Shown one piece after another: positions 9,725-17,784 of a stretch of 64,000 bases of DNA (within the stretch, counting starts at the first letter, position 1; each line of letters begins with the position of its first letter). The notes under the pieces are model-generated. The model searched no databases. It was not told the DNA's origin and worked only from the letters and a program-made list of their open reading frames with translations. Source of the stretch: Sphingopyxis sp. HIX (lineage in GTDB: Bacteria; Pseudomonadota; Alphaproteobacteria; Sphingomonadales; Sphingomonadaceae); contig NZ_LNSB01000021.1 of assembly GCF_001468285.1 (NCBI RefSeq), forward strand, positions 22,111-86,110, given 5' to 3'. A program made the translations under genes and the position numbers.

Positions 9725-10723
9725 ATGCCCCACAACGCGACCCTTGAGGGTGCGGCCGATCCGCACGACATGCTGTCGCCGGCGAAAAAAGTGCTGCGCT
9801 CGCACATCGACGCGCTCGAGCAATTGCTCGCCAGCCTCGACGACGGGCTGCTCAAGCTGGCGATCCGCATCGCCGACTGCCGCGGGCGCGTGATCCTCAC
9901 CGGCATCGGCAAGTCGGGCATCGCGGCGCGCAAGATCGCCGCGAGCCTCGCCGCGCGCGACGTCGCCGCGACCTTCATGCACGGTGCCGACGCGCTGCAC
10001 GGCGACCTCGGCATGGTGCGCGCCGATGACATCGTCATCGCGATCACCATATCGGGCGCGTCGAGCGAATTGCTCTACGTCACGCGCCACGCGCGCTCGA
10101 TCGGCGCCGCGACCGTCGCGATCACCGCGGTGCCCGACGAGGTCGTGCCCGCCTCGTGCGACCATGTCGTCGCCATCCCCGCGCTCGACACTGCGTGCGA
10201 CTTCGGCATCGCGCCCTTTTCCTCGACGATTTCCAGCATCGCGGTCGGCGACGCGCTGACCATGCTCGTCGCGCGCGAGATCGCCTTCAGCCGCAACCAG
10301 TTCGCGCGCCTGCACCCGGCTGGCCGCATCGGCCGCCGCTTCCGCTCGGTGTGCGAACTGATGCTGACGGGCGAGGATCTGCCGACGGTCGGGCCCGACG
10401 CCCCGGTCGAGCAGGTCATCGCCGAGGCATCGCGCACCGGCGCGGGCGCCTGCGTCGTCGTCGACGGCGACGGGCTCTTGCTCGGCATCGTCACCGACGG
10501 CGATATCCGCCGCCAGTTTCTGGGCGGAACCGCAAGCCGCGCCTCTGGGCTCATGACCGCCGATCCGGTCAAGGTCGGCGACGATGCCGACCAGCACGAC
10601 GCTTTCGCGATCATGCGCGGCCATCGCATCGCGGTGCTGCCCGTCGTCGCCGACGACGGCCGCACGCTCGCCGGCCTGCTCAACATCCAGGACATGCTGC
10701 AGGCGGGCCACCCCGAAAAGTGA
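9725..10723 (+). CDS. kdsD: D-arabinose 5-phosphate isomerase, KpsF/GutQ family
   Basis: A 332-residue sugar-phosphate isomerase that interconverts ribulose 5-phosphate and arabinose 5-phosphate, the first step towards Kdo. An N-terminal SIS domain (~30-170) contains GIGKSGIAARKIAASLA and the HGDLGM loop. Two CBS domains follow (~200-260 and ~270-330; motif GIVTDGDIRR). The ATG chosen lies 13 bp after the protease stop; an in-frame TTG 21 bp upstream overlaps that stop and is less likely. The stop overlaps the GTG of kdsB, so the two genes are translationally coupled. The position behind RTX genes and the linkage to kdsB recall kpsF-kpsU of capsule loci, but no kpsC/S/M/T homologue is in the window. 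Confidence 0.88.
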   Translation: MPHNATLEGAADPHDMLSPAKKVLRSHIDALEQLLASLDDGLLKLAIRIADCRGRVILTGIGKSGIAARKIAASLAARDVAATFMHGADALHGDLGMVRADDIVIAITISGASSELLYVTRHARSIGAATVAITAVPDEVVPASCDHVVAIPALDTACDFGIAPFSSTISSIAVGDALTMLVAREIAFSRNQFARLHPAGRIGRRFRSVCELMLTGEDLPTVGPDAPVEQVIAEASRTGAGACVVVDGDGLLLGIVTDGDIRRQFLGGTASRASGLMTADPVKVGDDADQHDAFAIMRGHRIAVLPVVADDGRTLAGLLNIQDMLQAGHPEK

Positions 10724-11511
10724 GCGCCGCTGCCCGCGACATAGCGATCGTCATCCCGGCGCGCTTCGCCTCGCAGCGCTTTCCCGGCAAGCTTCTCGCG
10801 CCGCTCCGCGGTGCCGACGGCGTCGCGCGGCCGCTGATCGAGCATAGCTGGCGCGCGGCCAACGCGCTTGGCGACCTCGCCGATGTTATGATCGCGACCG
10901 ACGACGCGGCGATCGCCGAGGCCGCGGCGGGTTTCGGCGCACGCTGCGTCATGACCTCCACCATGGCGCGCAACGGCACCGAACGCTGTGCCGAGGCGAT
11001 GGCCGCGCTCGACGCGCCGCCCGCGCTGGTAATCGACTGGCAGGGCGATTCCCCCGCGGTCGCACGCGCGCATGTCGAGGCGCTGATCGCCGCGTGGCGC
11101 AAAGGCGCGGGCCCGGTCCTCACCCCCTTCATGCGCTGCTCCCCCGCCATGCGCGCGCATCTTTCCGCCGAGATCGCCGCGGGGCGGCCCTCGGGGGTGT
11201 TCGTCGTCGCCGACCGCGCCGCGAACGCGCTCTATTTCTCGCGATCGCCCATCCCCTGGGGGCCGGAGGCCGACTGGCGGCTGCACGTCGGCCTCTACGC
11301 CTATGAGCCCGCCGCGCTCGCCCGTTATGCCGCATGGCCGCCCGGTCCGCTCGAGGTCGCCGAAAGCCTCGAGCAGCTGCGTTTCCTCGAAAACGGCCAG
11401 CCGATCGCGCTGGTGGAAGTCGAGCCCGCCGTTGGCGGCTATGGCGACGTCAATTACCCCGCCGATATCGAAAAGGTCGAAACGCTGCTGCGCCGCCGCG
11501 GCGCGCGCTGA
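10720..11511 (+). CDS. kdsB: 3-deoxy-manno-octulosonate cytidylyltransferase (CMP-Kdo synthetase), divergent
   Basis: A 263-residue cytoplasmic nucleotidyltransferase that activates Kdo with CTP. The family N-terminus IVIPARFASQRFPGK, the NGTERCAEA segment and YFSRSPIPWG are all present. The start is a GTG overlapping the kdsD stop (GTGA). The metal-binding region reads VIDWQGDSPAV where KdsB proteins usually read VNVQGDEP, and the usual DTPEDLE near the C-terminus reads VNYPADIE. The key Asp of QGD is kept. These differences could mean a KpsU-like or otherwise specialised cytidylyltransferase rather than the housekeeping enzyme. Confidence 0.85.
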   Translation: MSAAARDIAIVIPARFASQRFPGKLLAPLRGADGVARPLIEHSWRAANALGDLADVMIATDDAAIAEAAAGFGARCVMTSTMARNGTERCAEAMAALDAPPALVIDWQGDSPAVARAHVEALIAAWRKGAGPVLTPFMRCSPAMRAHLSAEIAAGRPSGVFVVADRAANALYFSRSPIPWGPEADWRLHVGLYAYEPAALARYAAWPPGPLEVAESLEQLRFLENGQPIALVEVEPAVGGYGDVNYPADIEKVETLLRRRGAR

Positions 11512-11521
11512 CCGCGGCGGA

Positions 11522-12856
11522 TCACTGCCGGAAGGCGTGGTTGATCTGGTCGAGCAGCGGCTTCAGCAGATAGGACATCAGCGACCGGCTCCCGGTGCGC
11601 AGGAACACCTCGGCGGGCAGTCCCGCGCGCAGCTGGCGCTGGATTGGCAGCTCGACCGTCGTCGGCGCCAGCTCGACGCGGATCCGGAAATAGGGCGGCC
11701 CGCCCTTGCCGTCGTCCGACGCGTCGGCGGCGAGATAGACGAGTTTGCCCGCCAATTCCGGCGTCACATTCTGTTCGAGCGTCGGGAACATCACCCGCGC
11801 CGGCTGCCCGACCTTCAGCTGGTCGATGTCCGACGGCCGCACGCTCGCCTCGACGATCAGCGCGTCCTTGTCGGGCACGACCTGCGCGATCGGCTGGCCG
11901 CCGGGTACCGCGCTGCCGATCGTCGTGAAGCCCAGTTTCTCGATCACCCCCGATGCCGGCGCACGCACCACCGACCGCGCGAAGCGGTCGTCGGCGTCGG
12001 CGATGCGGATGCGCTGGTCGGCGATTGCCGCCGCGACCTGCGCCAGCTCGGCGCCCGCCTCGGCGCGGCGCGACTGTTCGATCGTCAGTTTCTGCTCGCG
12101 CACCTCGGAAATGCGCGCGTTGGTCTGCGCGATATTCGCCTCGAGCGCGCCGATCGAGCCTTCCAGCTCGACCGCCTGCCGCTCGAGCTGGTTGAGCCGG
12201 TTCACGGTCACCAGCCGCTTTTCGTACAGCGCGCGCAGCCCGGCGAGTTCGGGCTGGATGATCTCGAGCTGGCGCCGCGCCGAATCGATCTGCACGCGGT
12301 AGCTCTGGTTGAGCTGGTTGAACTGCGAAATCCGCTCGTCGAGCAGGCGGCGATTGCTCACCATCTCGGTCGCGCGGAGCTGCAGCAATCGCCGCTCCTG
12401 CGCCAGCGCGGTCTGCGATTCGGCATCGGCGGGCGGCGGGAAACCCGCGGGCCAGCGCAGCTGCGAACTGCCCGACCGCTCGGCGTCGAGCCGCGCCTGC
12501 CGCGCGAGCAGCTGGCCGAGCGACTGGTTGCTCAGCTCCGAACTCGGCCCCGACACGTCGGTCGCGAATTCCATGATCACGTCATTCTCGCGCACGCGGT
12601 CGCCGTCGCGGACCAGCAGGCGCGACAAAATGCCGCCGGTCGGGTGCGAGATCGTCTTGACCCGCGACTGCACCGACAGCGCGCCGCTGCCGACCACCGC
12701 GCCGTCGATCTGGACGATCGTCGAGATCGCGAGCAGCGCCGCGACGATCCCGCCCATCAGCCACAGCGCACGCCGCATGCGCGTCCGCAGCGCGGCGGCG
12801 ACATCGGGCGTCGTGGGAGCTTCTGTCCCCAGGGGCTGGTCGGCGATGTCGGTCAT
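11522..12856 (-). CDS. type I secretion periplasmic adaptor, HlyD family
   Basis: A 444-residue membrane fusion protein that joins an inner-membrane ABC exporter to an outer-membrane channel. It has a short cytoplasmic N-terminus and one transmembrane helix (~31-50). A lipoyl half-motif follows (HPTGGILSRLLVRDGDRV), then a long alpha-helical hairpin (~110-290, rich in Q/E/R/L heptads). The second lipoyl half (VVRAPASGVIEKLGF) and the beta-barrel complete the usual HlyD/PrtE order. It starts 7 bp after the exporter stop, so the two form one operon. It converges with kdsB, with 10 bp between stops and no obvious terminator hairpin. No TolC homologue is visible here. Confidence 0.92.
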   Translation of the reverse strand: MTDIADQPLGTEAPTTPDVAAALRTRMRRALWLMGGIVAALLAISTIVQIDGAVVGSGALSVQSRVKTISHPTGGILSRLLVRDGDRVRENDVIMEFATDVSGPSSELSNQSLGQLLARQARLDAERSGSSQLRWPAGFPPPADAESQTALAQERRLLQLRATEMVSNRRLLDERISQFNQLNQSYRVQIDSARRQLEIIQPELAGLRALYEKRLVTVNRLNQLERQAVELEGSIGALEANIAQTNARISEVREQKLTIEQSRRAEAGAELAQVAAAIADQRIRIADADDRFARSVVRAPASGVIEKLGFTTIGSAVPGGQPIAQVVPDKDALIVEASVRPSDIDQLKVGQPARVMFPTLEQNVTPELAGKLVYLAADASDDGKGGPPYFRIRVELAPTTVELPIQRQLRAGLPAEVFLRTGSRSLMSYLLKPLLDQINHAFRQ

Positions 12857-12863
12857 GACGGGC

Positions 12864-14594
12864 TCAGTTGACCGCCTTCAGCCCGCCGTCGCGCGGCGCC
12901 TGCTTGGCGTTCTGCGCCAGCGCGGCGAGCACCTTGTCGCGCGGGCCCCAGGCGGCAACCTTGCCGTCGCGCAGCACCAGCAGCTTGTTCGTCGAGCTCA
13001 GGATGCGCGTCTGGTGCGTGACGATCAGGGTGATCGCGCCGCGCGCCTGCGCGCGCTTGATCGCGCCCGCCAGCGCCGCCTCGCCCTCGGGGTCGAGGTT
13101 CGAATTGGGCTCGTCGAGCAGCAGCACGAACGGATCGCCATAGAGCGCACGCGCGAGCGCGACGCGCTGGCGCTGCCCCGCCGACAGATTATGCCCGCCC
13201 GACCCGATCTCGGTCTCGTATCCCCCGGGCAGCGACACGATCAACTCGTGCACCCCCGCCTGCTGCGCCGCCGCGAGGATGGCGTCCGATCCCGCGGTGG
13301 GCGAGAAGCGCCCGATATTCGCCGCCACGCTGCCCGCCAACAGCCCGACCTCCTGCGGCAAATAGCCGAGATAGCTGCCCAACTCGTCGGCATCCCACTG
13401 GTCGAGCGCCGCGCCGTCGAGGCGGATCCCGCCGCGCACCGGCGGCCACACTCCGGCCAGCCCGCGCAGCAGCGACGATTTGCCCGATCCGCTCGGCCCG
13501 ATGATCCCGATGACGTCGCCCGCCTGCGCCTCGAAGGCGATATCGGCGACCGCGATCCGGTCGCTGCCCGCGGGGACCAGCGTCAGCCGGTCGACCTGCA
13601 TCTGCTTCGCCGGGCGCGGCAGCCGCACCGGCTTCTCGTTCTTGACCGCATTGTTCGCCAGCATCTCGTCGAGCCGGACCCAGCTCTGCCGCATCGCGAC
13701 GAAGCCGCGCCACTGCGCGATCGCCTGGTCGATGGGCGCCAGCGCGCGGCCCGCGAGGATCGAGCTTGCAAAGATGATCCCGCCCGACGCCTTGCCGTCG
13801 ATCACCAGCAGCGCGCCGACGCTGAGCACTGCCGACTGCAGGAAGATGCGAAAGATGCGCCCGGTGCCGCCCGCGCGCGCGACGATACGGCTGATGCGGT
13901 TGCTCTCGTCCTGGAACGCGCCGTCGCTCGCCCGCAGCCGCGCCGACAGCGTCCCGGTCATGCCGAGCCCTTTGAGCGCCGCGGCATTCTGGAAGCTCAT
14001 TTCCTGGTCCTGCCCGCGCGCGTAACGCAGCGGCTCGAGCAGCGCCATATTCTTGGCGACCGAGCGCTCGGTGTGCCAGGTCAGCAGCGCGAGCACGACG
14101 ATGCCCGCCAGCGTCGCGATGCCGAGCCAGGGGTGCAGCAGGAACAGCACCGCGAGGAAGAATATCACCCACGGCAGGTCGATGAACGCCGCGGGGCCGG
14201 TGCCCGACATGAAGCCCCGGATCTGGTCGAGGTCCTGCGTCGGGCGCGGCTTGCCTGGGGGCGGCGCGATCGCGAACTGCCATTGCAGCTGCTCGACGCG
14301 CGGCGACAGCCGGTCGCCGAAGGCGCGCCCGATATCGACGAGCATCTGCGCACGCGACACGTCGAGCACGCCGTGAAAGACGAAGGCGAGCCCGAACAGT
14401 ATGAACAGCCCGAACAAGGTCGCGCCGCTGCCGCTCGGCAGCACGCGGTCGTATACCATCATCAGGAAGATCGAGCTGGCGAGCGCGAGGATGTTGATGA
14501 AGGCGCTCAGCCCGCCGACGACCAGCAACGGCCCGCGGAGCGAGCGCAGCGCATCGGCCAGTTCGGAATTCCTGGGTAACCGCATCCGAACCAT
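12864..14594 (-). CDS. type I secretion ABC exporter (PrtD/HasD-like permease-ATPase)
   Basis: A 576-residue fused exporter. Residues ~20-310 form the transmembrane domain (hydrophobic segments near LLVVGGLSAFINILALASS and PWVIFFLAVLFLL). The C-terminal ATPase has Walker A GPSGSGKSS, the Q-loop in YLPQEVGLL, signature LSAGQRQR, Walker B FVLLLDEP and the H-loop THQ. There is no C39 peptidase-like N-terminus, so it resembles PrtD-type exporters of proteases and RTX proteins more than HlyB. The start (MVRMRL) was chosen because GGAG lies about 12 nt upstream; the next ATG is three codons in. It is first in the operon with the HlyD adaptor. Substrates are probably the three RTX proteins on the other strand. 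Confidence 0.92.
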   Translation of the reverse strand: MVRMRLPRNSELADALRSLRGPLLVVGGLSAFINILALASSIFLMMVYDRVLPSGSGATLFGLFILFGLAFVFHGVLDVSRAQMLVDIGRAFGDRLSPRVEQLQWQFAIAPPPGKPRPTQDLDQIRGFMSGTGPAAFIDLPWVIFFLAVLFLLHPWLGIATLAGIVVLALLTWHTERSVAKNMALLEPLRYARGQDQEMSFQNAAALKGLGMTGTLSARLRASDGAFQDESNRISRIVARAGGTGRIFRIFLQSAVLSVGALLVIDGKASGGIIFASSILAGRALAPIDQAIAQWRGFVAMRQSWVRLDEMLANNAVKNEKPVRLPRPAKQMQVDRLTLVPAGSDRIAVADIAFEAQAGDVIGIIGPSGSGKSSLLRGLAGVWPPVRGGIRLDGAALDQWDADELGSYLGYLPQEVGLLAGSVAANIGRFSPTAGSDAILAAAQQAGVHELIVSLPGGYETEIGSGGHNLSAGQRQRVALARALYGDPFVLLLDEPNSNLDPEGEAALAGAIKRAQARGAITLIVTHQTRILSSTNKLLVLRDGKVAAWGPRDKVLAALAQNAKQAPRDGGLKAVN

Positions 14595-14864
14595 CGAACG
14601 AACAAACTCCACGCTTTCAGCGGCGTGATACGGTGAAGCGCCCGAAAGCGCAATCGGAAGCAGGGAAGGGCGATGTCCCGCTTTGCGCGAATAGCCGGCC
14701 AATATTGGCGCGCGCGCGGGGCCTTGCAAAAAATGGCGACCCCGAAAGGCCGCCAGTTTGTCTGAAAGGAGACGACTCTCCCCCCGTGGGTCGTCCGGAC
14801 GGCATATCGCGCGCGGGAGAGGGCTGCATTGATGCAGGTTAGTCGATGGTACAATATTGAATGA

Positions 14865-14940
14865 TGGTGAGCCCTGCTGGGTTCGAACCAGCGACCTACT
14901 GATTAAAAGTCAGTTGCTCTACCGACTGAGCTAAGGGCCC
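14865..14940 (-). tRNA. tRNA-Lys (anticodon TTT)
   Basis: On the minus strand the sequence folds as a complete cloverleaf. The acceptor stem is GGGCCCT paired with AGGGCTC, the D arm is AGCTCAGTCGGTAGAGC, and the anticodon loop is CTTTTAA with anticodon TTT. The T arm is GCTGGTTCGAACCAGC, followed by discriminator A and an encoded CCA. Confidence 0.95.
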
Positions 14941-14982
14941 CGACGCGGCGGCGCAGTGGCTGCCGCGAAGTGAGCCGTCGCC

Positions 14983-15504
14983 CTAGTGCGCCGACGCGCG
15001 GCGGTCAACCGGCTTTGCCCGCACCAGCCGCGCGGCGAGTTGGCGGACGCTGCGGCCGAGCAGCGGGTGCGGCCATTCGGGCGCGACCGCGCGCAGCGGG
15101 CCGAGAACGAAGGCGCGCTCGGCCATCGCCGGGTGCGGGATCGTCAGCGCGGCATCGCTCCACGCGCCGCCCGACCAGAGCAGGATGTCGAGGTCCAGCG
15201 TCCGCGCGCTCCAGCGCTGGCCGGTGCGGCGGCCGAAATCGGCCTCGATCGCCTGCAGCCGCTCGAGCATTTCCGGCGGTGGCAGCGGCGAGGCAACGAG
15301 CGCGACCGCATTGGCATAGCGCCGCCGCGAGGGGCCGACGGGATCGCTCGCGATGATCGGGCTGGCGTCGACGGGCTCGATATCCTCGCCTTCGAGCGCC
15401 GCGAGCGCCGCCATCAGCACCGACCGCGGGTCGCCGAAACGCGCATGGCGCCGGTTCGAGCCGAGGCCGATGGCGTAAAGCGGCAGGGGCGTTGCGTCGG
15501 ACAT
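14983..15504 (-). CDS. folK: 2-amino-4-hydroxy-6-hydroxymethyldihydropteridine pyrophosphokinase
   Basis: A 173-residue folate-biosynthesis enzyme (HPPK) that transfers pyrophosphate from ATP to 6-hydroxymethyl-dihydropterin. The substrate motif IGLGSN near the N-terminus, the GQRWSARTLDLDILL block with the two metal-binding Asp residues, and PHPAMAERAFVL are all as in the family. The Met in MSDATPLP is the only ATG that gives a normal family length; GGAGG lies just one base ahead of it, unusually close. It is divergent from the uracil-DNA glycosylase gene (23 bp between starts). It ends 42 bp from the tRNA-Lys 5' end. Confidence 0.93.
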   Translation of the reverse strand: MSDATPLPLYAIGLGSNRRHARFGDPRSVLMAALAALEGEDIEPVDASPIIASDPVGPSRRRYANAVALVASPLPPPEMLERLQAIEADFGRRTGQRWSARTLDLDILLWSGGAWSDAALTIPHPAMAERAFVLGPLRAVAPEWPHPLLGRSVRQLAARLVRAKPVDRRASAH

Positions 15505-15527
15505 GCCTCCGCGCCTAACCCAGCACG

Positions 15528-16217
15528 ATGCAGATTGACAGCCCCTTGCCCGGCACCGAGCCGCCGCGCGATTGCCCGCGCTGTCCGCGGCTCGTCGCCT
15601 TTCGCGAGGCTTGCCGTGCCGAATATCCCGACTGGTGGAACGCGCCGGTCTACGCTTTCGGCGACCCCGGCGCCTGGCTCGCACTCGCGGGACTCGCCCC
15701 GGGCAAGCATGGCGCCAACCGCACCGGGCGGCCCTTTACCGGCGATTATGCCGGCGACCTGCTCTTCGCGACGCTCGCCCAATTCGGGCTGAGCCGCGGC
15801 GTGTATGATGCGCGCATCGACGATGGCCTCACCCTCGACGGCGCGATCATCGTCAACAGCGTCAAATGCCTCCCGCCGCAGAACAAACCTACGCCGCAGG
15901 AAATCGCCGCCTGCCGCCCGTTTTTCGAAACGCAGGTGGCCGCGCTCCCCAAGGTTCGCGTGGTGATCGCCCTCGGCAAGATCGCCCACGACGCCGCGGT
16001 CCGCGCCGCGGGCGGCCGCCTCGCGGCCTTTCCCTTTGCGCATGGCGCCGTGCACCGGCTCCCCGACGGCCGCGATCTCGTCGACAGCTATCATTGTTCG
16101 CGCTACAACACGAACACCGGCCGCCTCACGCCCGCCATGTTCGCCGATGTCTTCCGGACCGCGCTCGCGCTACGCGATCAGACCAAAGGCCCGAACTCCT
16201 CGACCAGCCCGCGGTAG
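15528..16217 (+). CDS. uracil-DNA glycosylase, family 5 (UDGb type, iron-sulfur)
   Basis: A 229-residue base-excision repair enzyme that removes uracil, and probably other deaminated bases, from DNA. The first active-site motif GLAPGKHGANRTGRPFTGD is the family 5 form, and the second motif reads SYHCSRYNTNTGRLT. Cys16, Cys19, Cys114 and Cys129 are placed to bind a [4Fe-4S] cluster. In the second motif, His-Cys-Ser replaces the more usual His-Pro-Ser. Its 3' end overlaps the convergent rppH gene by 40 bp. Confidence 0.88.
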   Translation: MQIDSPLPGTEPPRDCPRCPRLVAFREACRAEYPDWWNAPVYAFGDPGAWLALAGLAPGKHGANRTGRPFTGDYAGDLLFATLAQFGLSRGVYDARIDDGLTLDGAIIVNSVKCLPPQNKPTPQEIAACRPFFETQVAALPKVRVVIALGKIAHDAAVRAAGGRLAAFPFAHGAVHRLPDGRDLVDSYHCSRYNTNTGRLTPAMFADVFRTALALRDQTKGPNSSTSPR

Positions 16218-16654
16218 AGCGCGCGCTTGAACGGCACGATCAGTTTCTCGATCTCGTTCAGTTCGGCCCATTTCCACGCCCGGAATTCCTGGTGCTTGGT
16301 CGCGATATTGACGTCGCTGTCGTCGCCCATGAAGCGCATCAGGAACCAGTGCTGGCGCTGGCCGCGATATTTGCCGCCCCACATCTTGCCGATCAGATGG
16401 TCGGGCAGGTCGTAGAAATACTCTTCCTTGCTGCGCGCGATGATCTCGACCAGCCCGCCGTGCACGCCCGTCTCTTCGCCCAGCTCGCGGATCGCGGCCA
16501 TCTCGGCATCCTCGCCGGGGTCGATCCCGCCCTGCGGCATCTGCCACGCCTCGCTCTTCGTATCGAGCCGCTGGCCGACGAAGATGCGCCCGTCGCGATT
16601 GGCGAGCATCACGCCCGCGCAGGGGCGATAGGAGAGTTTGCTGTGATCGATCAT
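16178..16654 (-). CDS. rppH: RNA pyrophosphohydrolase (Nudix)
   Basis: A 158-residue Nudix hydrolase, probably the enzyme that converts 5'-triphosphate mRNA ends to monophosphate before decay. The N-terminus YRPCAGVMLANRDGRIFVGQR, the Nudix box GGIDPGEDAEMAAIRELGEETG and the following KYRGQRQHWFLMRF are typical of RppH/YgdP. The ATG overlaps the upstream esterase stop by 4 bp (ATGA), so the genes are coupled. The 3' end overlaps the glycosylase gene on the other strand. Confidence 0.92.
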   Translation of the reverse strand: MIDHSKLSYRPCAGVMLANRDGRIFVGQRLDTKSEAWQMPQGGIDPGEDAEMAAIRELGEETGVHGGLVEIIARSKEEYFYDLPDHLIGKMWGGKYRGQRQHWFLMRFMGDDSDVNIATKHQEFRAWKWAELNEIEKLIVPFKRALYRGLVEEFGPLV

Positions 16655-17598
16655 GCCGTGCCGGTAGCTTCGGTCACGAGCGCTTTCAAGACGGTCAGCG
16701 CGCCGCGGATATCGTCCTTCGCGCTCGGGATCGCCTGCGACAGATTGATATAGCCGTGGATCGTGCCCGCGCCCTCGCGATAGACCGTGGTCACCCCCGC
16801 CGCGACCAGCTTCGCCGCATAGGCGCGCCCCTGGTCGCGCAGCGGGTCGAGCCCCGCGGTCGTCAGGACCGTCGGCGGCAGGCCTTCCGCCGGAAAATCG
16901 AGCGGCGAGGCGCGATAGTCGGCGGGGTCGGCGGCATAATGATTGCCGAACCAGGTCATGCTGCCCTGCGTCAGCAGATGCCCCTCGCCGAAATCGCGAT
17001 AGCTCTGCCAGTCGTCGTGCGTCGTCACCGCGGGATAGATGGGGTGGATCGCGAGCACCGGCTTCGACGCCGGCCTGTCGCGCAGGGTCAGCGCGGTCGC
17101 GATGGTGAGGTTGCCGCCCGCGCTCTCGCCCGCCAGCACCAGCCCGGTGCACGGAATATTGTCCGCCACCCAGCGCGTCGCCGCCTCGCAATCCTCGGGC
17201 GCGGCGGGGAAGGGGTGTTCGGGCGCCAGCCTATAGTCGACCGCGACCACCGGCATGTCGAGCTGCCGCGCCGCCTCGGCGCACCAGCCGTCGTGCGTGT
17301 CGAGGTCGCCGATCACCCAGCCGCCGCCATGATAGAAGACCAGCACCGGCCCCACCTCGCGGTCGGGCCGCGTGTCGTAGAGCCGCACGGGAATTTCGCC
17401 CGCGGGCCCGGGAATGGTGCGGTCCTCGACCTTGGCGACCTCGCCGCGCGGGCTGTCGGCCATCTGCGCCATCACCCGGAACATCTCGCGCGCGCCCTCG
17501 GGCGGCAGCTCCTCCATCTTCGGCCCTTCCTGCGCGTTGAGGAAGGCAAGGAAGCCCGCGACATCGGCGCGCGTATAATGGGTGGGGCCGTCGGTCAT
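16651..17598 (-). CDS. alpha/beta hydrolase, hormone-sensitive-lipase-type esterase
   Basis: A 315-residue carboxylesterase of the HSL (class IV) group. The oxyanion-hole motif HGGGWVIGD, DYRLAPEHPFPA, the nucleophile elbow GESAGG, the catalytic Asp region GLDPLRDQG and the His in TIHGY are all present in order. It is cytoplasmic, with no signal peptide. It is first of a two-gene unit with rppH; the functional link is unclear. About 186 bp separate it from the divergent korA. Confidence 0.9.
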   Translation of the reverse strand: MTDGPTHYTRADVAGFLAFLNAQEGPKMEELPPEGAREMFRVMAQMADSPRGEVAKVEDRTIPGPAGEIPVRLYDTRPDREVGPVLVFYHGGGWVIGDLDTHDGWCAEAARQLDMPVVAVDYRLAPEHPFPAAPEDCEAATRWVADNIPCTGLVLAGESAGGNLTIATALTLRDRPASKPVLAIHPIYPAVTTHDDWQSYRDFGEGHLLTQGSMTWFGNHYAADPADYRASPLDFPAEGLPPTVLTTAGLDPLRDQGRAYAAKLVAAGVTTVYREGAGTIHGYINLSQAIPSAKDDIRGALTVLKALVTEATGTA

Positions 17599-17784
17599 CT
17601 CAGTCTCTCCCTGATCGATCTTTGCCGCCAGCTATTCGGCATTGCCGGTGCAAATTCAATCGCGAATCGAAACCGACCACGGCCATTCGCTTTGCGGCGC
17701 ACAATTTTTTCTGAATTGCGGCCCGTGCCGTAGAGGCCTAGGCCGATGTCACAGGTTCGCAAGATTCAAAGGCAGAGATAAAAA

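Noticed and set aside
6562..10050. 1162-codon minus-strand frame opposite the protease and kdsD
   Set aside because: Composition mirrors RTX repeats and it runs through two well-supported plus-strand genes; no motif or start signal.
12309..14579. 756-codon plus-strand frame opposite HlyD and the ABC exporter
   Set aside because: Arg/Gln/His-rich shadow of the exporter; Walker and signature motifs are all on the other strand.
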